The notes under the pieces are model-generated. The model searched no databases. It had not been told where the DNA came from and saw only the letters and a list, made by a program, of their open reading frames with translations. Of a DNA stretch of 26,450 nt, positions 18,895 to 26,450 are shown piece by piece; positions within the stretch are counted from its first letter, which is position 1, and every line of letters starts with the position of its first letter. The position numbers and the translations under genes were made by a program. Source of the DNA: Chromera velia (Eukaryota; Sar; Chromeraceae); assembly GCA_018398765.1 (NCBI GenBank), contig JAHBMJ010003922.1, forward strand, positions 5,001-31,450. The letters are read 5' to 3'.

Positions 18895-20535
18895 TTTATC
18901 AGAGACAATGTGAAGTCAAAGTGGCACACTTTAGACAGAAGGTGAAAGGAAAGCAAAATTGCATCGATATGAGCGTAGTCAAGCAGGCGGTATGAAAAAG
19001 GTCAGTCGTTTTGCTCTTCTTCAAGAATTTTTGAATGTTCAGGTTGCACGGACTCCCTGAAGAGAACTTACACAAATCCTTCTGCTTCGTTCCTTGCTTG
19101 TGCAGATTGCATGTAAGCTCTGAAGCGTTCGTGGTGAGTTTGTAGTTCTCGAGAGAAGATGGTGCAACAAAGTCAGGCACAACTGAAGGTGCGTCTCTGT
19201 CAAGTCATATGTATGCAGGTAAACGGCAAGCAGCTCAAACGGTTTTTCTCAAGCATTCATCTACGTTCTTGCATATGAGGTCCACTTTGCCTTTCGTGTT
19301 TCTTGTTCTTTCAATATTTTTCTGTTCCATTTGCTCCCACACAGGGTAGTCAAAAAGGCATGTGAGCATTTGTTGAGCGTATTCATTCTTGAATCATAAA
19401 ACAACAGATGATGTCTCGTTCCCTTTTGTTCCCATTCTGATGCTCAGTTGTAATAAATCCCGATATGTGTATGAATGCATATACTTCATATGATCATTCA
19501 GCTTCCTTCTGTTGAAGAATCATTCATTCTTCAAACACAGCTTCAAGCGGCTTCATATGCAGATTGAGTTTTCACATACGCATTGCGCCTGCAACCTGCC
19601 ATTCTTCCACCCACTTCTCATGATCGTTCATGAAGGTCCTCTTACATTCCTCCCAGTCTTCGTCCCCCTTTCTCAGGTTGGTGCATATTAGCATCTGCCT
19701 CCATCAGTTCCCCTAGAGAAGAAAGGCCTGTAGGACTTAAGGTCAAGCTGGCCATGTGGAGTTGTTCCCCCACTTCCCGTCTACTTCCTTGAGTATCACA
19801 AGTTCGTCCCCTTCACGCCGTTGGCCGGGTCCATGCACGTAAGTCAGCATGCACGACGTGGTGTTCTCTTGATGCTTTCTTCGTTTTGTCCAGTGTTTGA
19901 CTTGCCAGACAAGTAACTTCTGTGATGTAAGGCCTTTTCACTGTCTTGCTTTCTCTTCCTTCAAATGCATGGTGTTCAAATCCTTCATCTGCTCATAAAG
20001 CTTCTCGGTACGCATAGGGGCCCTTTTCATTCAAATCCCCTCATGTGTGCACCTGGTGCATGCAATCCAGGAGGCTGGCAATGAACTCTCATTTTGAAAG
20101 CTGTCTTCAGACGACTCCTTCTTTCGTTCTTCTCTCTGAAAAGACACATGAACGCGTGTCGTCTCTGTGTGCGTACGTGTTTTTGTATGTGCATGAATGT
20201 ACAAGTGGCACTGTGTATCTGATCTCTGTGCTCAGTAGCGTCAAAGCAGGGGCCAAAGCAAGAGATGCCGACAACCTTGTGGTGTGCAGATGTGTCACTT
20301 CTGTGCGACGCAACACCGTTTCTCTTCCATACTTGCTCTTTCCTCTTTAACTTTTCCAAACAGTGTCGGTGTGTGTGTTGAGACACTCTCTTTTGCGTGT
20401 CAACATTCCAGCAAGCCTCTTTGACTTCTCTCTCTCGATGATGTCTGCAGACCCCTTTTGCCTGAGAAGGTCCAATGGCGAATGCAAGATTGACGGAGAC
20501 AACGAGACGGCCACTGTATGAGGTCTGTTCCTCAT
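18895..20535 (-). pseudogene. Protein-like minus-strand sequence interrupted by TGA codons
   Basis: Several minus-strand stretches read like protein, rich in K, E, D, R and W. Examples: KWVEEWQ (19593-19700 region), VKHWTKRRKHQENTT and DELVILKEVDGKWG (19757-19935), WEQMEQKNIERTRNTKGKVD (19245-19385) and NLNIQKFLKKSKTTD (19000-19190). One frame runs from about 20534 to 19739 with TGA as its only interrupting codon; the next two stretches are also broken mainly by TGA. No family was recognised. It could be a multi-exon gene, a decayed element or chance in an A/G-rich strand: TAA and TAG are scarce here in every frame, which weakens the coding case. Confidence 0.25.
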
Positions 20536-21542
20536 TCTTCTAATCTTCTCTCTACAAACAGAGACGGACAGAGACGGACAGAGACGTGGTTTTACATTTC
20601 ATTACAAGTAAAGTCTTTCTGTTTCTGTCATGATGTTGAATGAGCGGAACTTCCCACGGAGGCCATGCTGAAAGATCTCTTTGCATTCCCCTTCCGTGTT
20701 GTTTCACAGGCACGCTCTCTGCCTGTGCTTCCGATGATGTGGATGGAACGTGGTGGCCAAGGTCCTTCTTGAATGATGGGAGTCTCTTTGATTCGTGTCA
20801 GTCAATGCTCGCTCCTGCTTTCCTCCTCCAAATTCTGTTCCATCTGCTGCTCTGTTCTCCTGTTGCGACTTCTAGATTATTCTGCAGTGAGTTACTGCAT
20901 GTTTGTATGAACCCCCTCAATCTGTCCCTTCCCGTTTGTTTCTTTGGTCGGATCGTGTCCTTCTTTCTGTATTTCCCCTTTAGGGGACTCCGCCGTCTCT
21001 GAGTGGTGTTCAATTTATCGTTGAGCCTTCACCAGTGTTCTTGGTCATCCTTGCAGGATAGAGATCGCCCTCGACCTCGACCTTGATCGAACAGTTTAGT
21101 AAGTCTGCGTAGTCGCCTCTTCTTGAATTGGTTGTGATTCAGGCTCTCAATATTTTTGTGTGCTTTGGGAAAACTTCCCGTGTCACCGACTGAAGAATAT
21201 CTGCAAAGCTTGTTACAAGAGCTGGGCACACACAGGGATCAAAACAACTTGATCCTCCCCCCTTTTCGAGGTAGGTGACACTTTTTCCACCAGACCAGCT
21301 TCCGTGGTCATTCATTTCTTTCGCTGTACACGCATGTCAACTTTCTCAGACTTTTACCCGCTGCAGGTACGCCTGCCCTTTGTTCTTTCTAGTCAAGTTA
21401 ACTCGTACTTTTTTGAAGAGATTTGTCTGCCTCAGTCCATTTAAGTTCTTCTCTTTCTAGTGCTTTTTATCTTTATAGTTGTTGGGCGGTCTTTTCAGAG
21501 AAATTCACTCTCCCCGTTTCTCGGCCGTGCATTTGTACGAGC

Positions 21543-21545
<3 letters not shown>
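20536..21545. other. Unassigned sequence between the long repeats
   Basis: Mixed sequence. Lysine- and arginine-rich minus-strand frames at 20798-21013 and 21029-21229 look mildly protein-like, and three GAGACGGACA units occur at 20560-20586. No gene model with consistent splice phases could be built. Confidence 0.25.

Positions 21546-21591
<46 letters not shown>
21546..21591. repeat. (CT)n microsatellite
   Basis: CT run with a single CTTT interruption. Confidence 0.95.
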
Positions 21592-22008
21592 AAATAGGCA
21601 TCTGCCCTTCTTACGTGCGTTCCATTTCCAGGACCTAAAATAATTGGCAGGTTTGTTCGTTGGCGTGCTCCCGTCAGTGACTGTCACTTCTCTGAATGTT
21701 CCCTCTTTTTTTTCTTCCTCTGAATCATGAGCTGTTAGACTGGATGCAGCTGACTGGAATCACTTGGCAACAGAGCAGTCCTTTGAGTCTTCTATTTTTT
21801 TCCTTTCATTTCTACAGACTCATTTTTTTTTTTTTAGTGTCTTTTCCACTCTTTTCCCTTCTGTTCCTTTCTTTTGCTTCCTTCTCTTTCTATGTGATTT
21901 AGCTTTTGCGAATGCATCAGCTTGTGTTTCGTAGTCAGGTCGTGTTGGTATACAGTCTATGCAATGCAGAGAAAGATCAGTAAGGTGCGGACGGGTGATG
22001 CAGTTCGC

Positions 22009-22270
22009 AGTGTGGTCCTCCTTGATGCGGAATTTTGGTCAGAGGACGGGAAATGCGGTTCCATCAGAAATTTTGGCAGCGCTTGGCGGTGTGGTCCTGC
22101 TCGATGCAGAATTTCGGCAGAGGACAGGAAATCGGGCTCCGTCAAAAATTTTGGTAACGCTTCGCGGTGTGGTCCGGCTCGATATGAGATTCAAGCAAAG
22201 GGTTAGAAAATGAAGTTAGTTCAGAAAATTTGGCAGCGCTTCACGATTTACTCTTGCTTGATCTGGATTC
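22009..22270. repeat. 78-bp tandem repeat, about 3.5 units
   Basis: Units start near 22009, 22088, 22166 and 22243 with the landmark GTGTGGTCCNGCTCGATG, followed by a GAAATTTTGG-like word and GCGCTT. The period of 78 (once 79) is 26 codons. The last unit is decayed and runs into the end of the minus-strand frame stopping at 22216. Confidence 0.85.
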
Positions 22271-22683
22271 CAGTGCAGTCTACTCGTCAGGGGTTTTGCC
22301 GAAGGGGGTGGGAGTGAAGGTGTACTTGTGGCTGTTGGTGGGTAGGTGTAGGCGCTGGGGTTCAGGAAGTATAAGTCCAGCGATGCGATTCGGGCACACG
22401 TATCTATGAAGTCTCTCACGTAAGGGTTCCAGCGACACGGGGGTGGAACTGCTAGGTCGAGAAGTAGAAGATGAGGTTGGATGAAGAGCGAGCGCAGGTG
22501 TTTGGTCTCGAAGGAGAGGAAGTAGCCGAAATACTCTCCTCGCCCAGGTCTCCTGGCGTTTGGTGTCTTCGCGAGGAAGAGGGTGCTCTCGGTGGCCTGG
22601 ATGAAGGCGATCTTGTTCACGTCAAGTTCTAGAGAGGACTTGTTCCTGTTGCTCAGCTGGTTGAGGCTTGACTCTCGCGGCAA
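22216..22683 (-). CDS. Unidentified 155-codon frame next to long repeat B
   Basis: A minus-strand frame with TAA at 22216; the same frame stays open upstream to about 22707, inside the first bases of long repeat B, and no ATG start is present. The N-terminal two-thirds look protein-like (for example SSLELDVNKIAFIQATES, GRGEYFGYFLSFETKHL, PHLLLLDLAVPPPCRWNPY), while the C-terminal part is proline/threonine/serine-rich and ends in the 78-bp repeat. No family was recognised and no membrane segment is clear. It may be an exon, or a fragment of a mobile element bounded by the long repeats. Confidence 0.3.
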   Translation of the reverse strand: MPRESSLNQLSNRNKSSLELDVNKIAFIQATESTLFLAKTPNARRPGRGEYFGYFLSFETKHLRSLFIQPHLLLLDLAVPPPCRWNPYVRDFIDTCARIASLDLYFLNPSAYTYPPTATSTPSLPPPSAKPLTSRLHWNPDQARVNREALPNFLN

Positions 22684-22698
22684 GTCACCACGTGTTTC

Positions 22699-23562
22699 GA
22701 GCTCCTCTTATCGTAGGCGAACAGACAGGAGTGGAAGCTGAAGGCTAGAGGTCTCTCTGGGCAAGAGGAGGTTGAGAGGCTAGAGAAGTCTTGTGTACAG
22801 ATGTGTAGAGACGTATGTATTCGTGTATGTGTATGTGTGTGTGTGTGAGTCTGTTGTCTGTATCTGTTGTCTGTGTCTGTTGTCTGTGTCTATGTCTGTG
22901 TCTATGTCTATGTCTATGTCTGTGTGTATGTGTGTGTATGTGTGTGTGTGTGTGTGTATGTGTGTGTGTGTGTGTACGTATGTGTATGTTAATTCAGAAG
23001 GTTCAAGTTAAGAGTCGATCGATTCGATTGAATGAGAAGAAGAAGCGAGTCGATCGTTCCGATAAAAACTTGAGGATTTGCGTGAAATCATGTCAGATCG
23101 ACATTTGTATGTGTATGTTCATACCAGTCCGATTACCGTGTACATAATCGGCTCCAGCCAGTCTGCCGTGGACATAATCGGCTTTAACGTGTCTGTCGTG
23201 GACATAATTGACTAATCGGCTCTTGAGTGTATCTACCGTAGACATACTCGGGTTCAGTGTGTCCTTCAGTCTTTATTATCATCCTCTTCAATAAGCTTAA
23301 CCCAACTTGCTTTATGACAATCTTACTTTCTTTTCTACCTTCACTTGCATTCTTATTTCATTCTGTGTTAACCTTTTCCCCTTTCCTAAGTTTTCTTTAC
23401 TTTCTTTTAATTCTCTTAAGGATTCGAATCATTCTGAATGAATCAATTTCCTTTCTTTGTATTTTATTTTATTTTGATTTTGATTATAGTACCAAATTCT
23501 TTTCTTCTTAACTCTTTAAGGCAACTACTTATAACGACTTTTAACTACTAATTTCAACATAA
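22699..23562. repeat. Long direct repeat, copy B (864 bp)
   Basis: Direct copy of 17611-18457, same orientation, starting GAGCTCCTCTTATCGTAGG and ending CTAATTTCAACATAA. The TG/TATG microsatellite (about 22812-22990) and the GACATAATCG subunits (23140-23255) are present. Differences are scattered substitutions and microsatellite length. Confidence 0.9.
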
Positions 23563-24520
23563 TAGTGCATATGAGTTGCATATAAACCCCGTGAAACGCC
23601 CCGCCGTGGGGATACACAAAATGCCGGTGCCCTACATACGCCTCGGGTTTTGTTTAACAAGTCAGTGCGCGCACTTTGCGCTTACGGAAGTGAAGAACAA
23701 CTATAATTAAAAAAAAAATCCCCCCCTAAAACCCCCATCCACCCACGTACATGTGTGATTGCTTGACCTTAATTTGCTTGACCATCCCAGGAAATAGCAC
23801 AAACTCAGTCACCGTTTTAAAGTAAGTATATATGACTACATGTGACATGTGTTCGTGTATACATATCAGTACATATGAGTAATTTGAACAGATATCGGTT
23901 TTGCTCTAGGTTTTGCTTCTATAATTGGAATACAATAGTTAAAGTACCGGCTAGAGATGCATTTTTAACATTTTTTTTAGATATTTCAATCATACTTGGC
24001 TTTCATCATCATCATCATTATCATCATACGGCGATATACGCCATCGCTATCGGGCTTGAAAAAGTTCTAGCGTTTCGTGGCAACGGTGGCATGCACAAGG
24101 CGTAGTTTTATTCTTACAACACTGGCAGCGTTTGATTCAATTAAATTCACTAAACTACACGTAGTTTTAGAACATGCATTAACATACATTCAGTAAAATA
24201 TTATAACTTATAAGATATTACCCCCGGGTGGACCCTAGGAGATCGCATAACAATTCAGACGTCAGTTCAACGTGTTGTCGCCGCACGTGTACTGACTTTT
24301 TTGTATATAATAACTTTTAAAATTAATAATTCGATTGTCTAAGATTGTTTTTATATTTCTTTCTATATTCAACTTGCTATGTTCAACATGCAATATTGAA
24401 GTTGTTTTAAACTACCTGAAAGTATTTTGAAATTTTGTTTGAATATTTCATAACTCATATGGTTCTCAATATGATGTATTATATTGTGTATGCAATCTTA
24501 GAGGAGCTATAAAGAGTCGA
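23563..24520. other. Mostly AT-rich spacer, no gene seen
   Basis: Starts with a short GC-rich stretch (GAAACGCCCCGCCGTGGGG near 23592, and GTGCGCGCAC at 23666), then becomes AT-rich with an A9/C7 run near 23709-23726 and a (CAT)n run near 24004-24028. The 87-codon frame at 23842 includes the CAT run as a histidine stretch and is not convincing. Confidence 0.5.
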
Positions 24521-24581
24521 ATTGAAGAGCTGTTCACGTCAGAATCCTTTTGCCGCTTTTTTTTCTCTCCGTACAGATTCA

Positions 24582-24929
24582 ATGTGCCGGTTCATCGCTT
24601 GCGGAAGAAAGAAGAAAGACACTGCGCAACAAACGAGACCCACAAAACCGAAATGGGGCAAGGTCCACGCCTGCACACATGCAGCAACATTACCATCAGC
24701 AACACGAACGACTCGCATCTGGCATCAAAAGCTGAGGGAGATGCACTTCAACCGAGCAACAGAGAAACGACACAGAGATGATGCTTCGTCTTGTCATGGG
24801 AGGCAGTCTGACATTCTCAGTGAAACCTCCCTCCCGGTGATCGAATCAGAAGAAACGTTTGGAGAAAATCACCTTCCTTGTTGCAGAAGGCGGGAAAACA
24901 AGCAGCAGAATAAATACTGCACAAGATAA
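24582..24929 (+). CDS. Small hypothetical frame, 115 aa
   Basis: ATG at 24582 to TAA at 24929, in a stretch where composition returns to balanced after the AT-rich island. The product is basic and rich in R, K, T and H, with no recognised domain, signal or membrane segment. A T/C tract ending in ACAG lies just before it (about 24558-24576), so this could instead be an internal or 3' exon read in another frame (LAEERRKTLRNKRDPQ). Weak support either way. Confidence 0.2.
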   Translation: MCRFIACGRKKKDTAQQTRPTKPKWGKVHACTHAATLPSATRTTRIWHQKLREMHFNRATEKRHRDDASSCHGRQSDILSETSLPVIESEETFGENHLPCCRRRENKQQNKYCTR

Positions 24930-24940
24930 ACCCCAAGCAA

Positions 24941-25156
24941 ATGACTCGAGTTTATGGTAACATTCTCTCCTGCAGAGAAAACGCTGGCACAATTTTCCCT
25001 CGCTCTTCTCTTTTCTTCTGGTTCCCATTCAAACTGACCGGGGAGTTCATTGCACTCAGCAGAGCGAAGAAGGTGATGAAACCAGAGAACTTGAGAATGT
25101 CTGCTCGAGCAACAACCATGACCAAACAGAAGAAGCCGGGGAATGAAAGCGGATAA
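24941..25156 (+). other. Possible exon-like segment after a CTCTCCTGCAG acceptor word
   Basis: After CTCTCCTGCAG (24965-24975) a frame reads FFWFPFKLTGEFIALSRAKK and ends with a basic tail and TAA at 25154. It has a hydrophobic then basic character. No upstream exon could be tied to it, so it stays a suggestion. Confidence 0.2.
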
Positions 25157-25185
25157 GAGGTGGCAAGGGAAAAAAGAGAGTTCCT

Positions 25186-25408
25186 CGCTCACTCACCCAG
25201 TCACTCACTCACTCACTCGCTCACTCGCAAAATGGTTCAATGAGTCATTCAGTCACTCGCTCACTCACTCGCTGGCAAAAGAACTAAATCACTAACACAC
25301 TCTCTCCCTGACTCATTCACTGAGTCACTCGCTCGTTTGAAAAAGAACACAATCAGTCACTCATTGACTCTCTTTCACTCTCTCACTCGCTCACTCGCCC
25401 ACTTTACT

Positions 25409-25461
<53 letters not shown>

Positions 25462-25665
25462 ATACACTCACTCACTCACTCACTCAGTTGCTTGCAAAGT
25501 AACAAAATCATTTTGCAAAAGTCAGTCAGTCAGTCAGTCAGTCACTCACTCACTCACTTACTCACTCAGTCACTCACTTACTCGCTCACTCACTCACTCA
25601 CTCAGACACTAACTCGCGAAATAAGTCAATCAGTCACTCACTCACTCACTCGCGACTGCAATCAA
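25186..25665. repeat. TCAC/TCAG tetranucleotide array with (CT)n(CA)n
   Basis: Long degenerate runs of CACTCACTCACTCGCT and AGTCAGTCAGTC, interrupted at 25410-25459 by a CT run followed by a CA run. Serine- and histidine-rich frames here are repeat translations. Confidence 0.9.
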
Positions 25666-25980
25666 TCAATATTCAGCAGCCTTCCCTCTCTTCATCCGCC
25701 TCTTGACTTACCCCCTTATACTTCTCTGCTGAGCCTTTTAAAGGACCCCAGAGACAACTCTGTTGTGCATCGTGAAAGAAAACAGTCAGTCACCGACTCA
25801 CCGAAGACCCCCGACAGAAGAGCCGCTGCTGGAAGGACGAGTGCAATTCTGGCGGCAAAGAGGAACAGCGCCGGCGGGTCTGCTCCGGCCGCTGCGGCTG
25901 CGTCCTCCGGACTCACTGCGTCAGAGAATGGCGGGCGTGGGGGACAAGAGTGAAGGAGATAAGGAGAGAGACGACAGAGG
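25666..25980. other. Spacer with a GC-rich segment, no supported gene
   Basis: 25800-25940 is GC-rich and encodes an alanine/glycine-rich stretch on the + strand that ends at a stop near 25953. No splice structure or family supports a gene. Confidence 0.3.
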
Positions 25981-25983
25981 GCC

Positions 25984-26001
25984 AGACAGACAGACAGACA
26001 G

Positions 26002-26032
<31 letters not shown>

Positions 26033-26033
26033 G

Positions 26034-26070
<37 letters not shown>

Positions 26071-26078
26071 TGAGAGAG
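25984..26078. repeat. Compound microsatellite (CAGA)n(CA)n(GA)n
   Basis: CAGACAGA units pass into CA units and then into GA units without intervening sequence. Confidence 0.95.
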
Positions 26079-26450
26079 TTTCCAACCCGGGGCCCTTCCC
26101 CCCTTTCACAAACGAACCTGCCATTCCCAGTTTGGCCATTCTCTGTGTGAACATGGCAGCTGCAAAAGAAATCTCGGGAGCGCAAAAAAGGGAGGAGGGA
26201 GGAGAGCGAAAGTACGTAAGAGAGACCCGCAGAAAACAATCAGAAAGAAAGAATGAAACAAAAAACCAGACAAAGAAAGAGAGAAAAACAGAAGAAAAAG
26301 GAGAGTGGGTGGGACCTTGCAATGAGGCATCTCCAAAGACGCAATTCGACGCACAAAAAAAAACAAAAAACTCCCAAAGGACCCTTCAAGGGACCGACTG
26401 TCCAGAAGGATTTTGCCCTCTCCCCTCGTCCTGACAGCCCCCCCCCCCCC
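26079..26450. other. Purine-rich end of window, ending in a C13 run
   Basis: A/G-rich sequence with no convincing gene. The final 13 bases are C, possibly an assembly end or gap edge. Confidence 0.6.

Noticed and set aside
20450..20518. Plus-strand exon-like segment between a TCTGCAG acceptor word and a GTATGA donor word
   Set aside because: Short, with no partner exon of matching phase, and it overlaps the better minus-strand candidate sequence.
23842..24105. 87-codon frame with a histidine run
   Set aside because: It lies in AT-rich spacer and the histidines come from a CAT microsatellite.
25763..26434. 223-codon plus-strand frame
   Set aside because: It runs through the compound microsatellite and purine-rich sequence; no domain and no stable start context.
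1..26450. tRNA, rRNA and riboswitch search by eye
   Set aside because: No T-loop with matching acceptor stem and no rRNA-like block was found; GATTCGAATCC-like words (for example near 4483) lack the rest of a tRNA fold.

Overview
The window looks like nuclear DNA of a unicellular eukaryote, probably an alga or other protist. The evidence is a large gene with 13 spliceosomal introns, many microsatellites, a long minisatellite, dispersed repeats and AT-rich islands. There are no operons and no bacterial-type ribosome binding sites. The lineage cannot be fixed from the sequence; a complex-plastid alga such as a chromerid or cryptophyte is a guess.

Layout. (1) 197-8968, + strand: a 14-exon gene that I rebuilt exon by exon. 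The joined exons total 4113 nt (1370 aa plus stop), and every junction keeps the frame. The product is a 12-transmembrane RND-superfamily protein of the Dispatched/Patched type, with a long acidic tail. (2) 8969-9934: 3' flank, then an AT-rich island. (3) 9935-12535, - strand: an uninterrupted 866-codon frame encoding a tandemly doubled protein. Each half has a row of 18-residue C-x-H-x6-C-x2-C units (6 in one half, 7 in the other) followed by an HNH nuclease domain. The two HNH blocks match at 264 of 266 bases while the sequence around them has diverged. This is the most unusual locus here. (4) 12536-17610: repeat-rich DNA holding a degenerate minisatellite of about 20 units, a GTGA-rich array, an AT-rich island, a diverged 392-bp tandem duplication and a short inverted dispersed repeat. 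(5) 17611-18457 and 22699-23562: two copies of one roughly 850-bp direct repeat about 5.1 kb apart. They enclose 4.2 kb that contains protein-like but interrupted minus-strand sequence, a 78-bp tandem repeat and one 155-codon unidentified frame. (6) 23563-26450: an AT-rich island, small unconvincing reading frames, TCAC-type arrays and compound microsatellites, ending in a C homopolymer.

The genes do not form a pathway. The membrane transporter is an ordinary cellular gene. The doubled zinc-repeat/HNH gene has the look of a mobile or nuclease-derived gene sitting at the edge of repeat-dense DNA. No tRNA, rRNA or CRISPR array was recognised. Most other long open frames are repeat translations or shadows of the two main genes.
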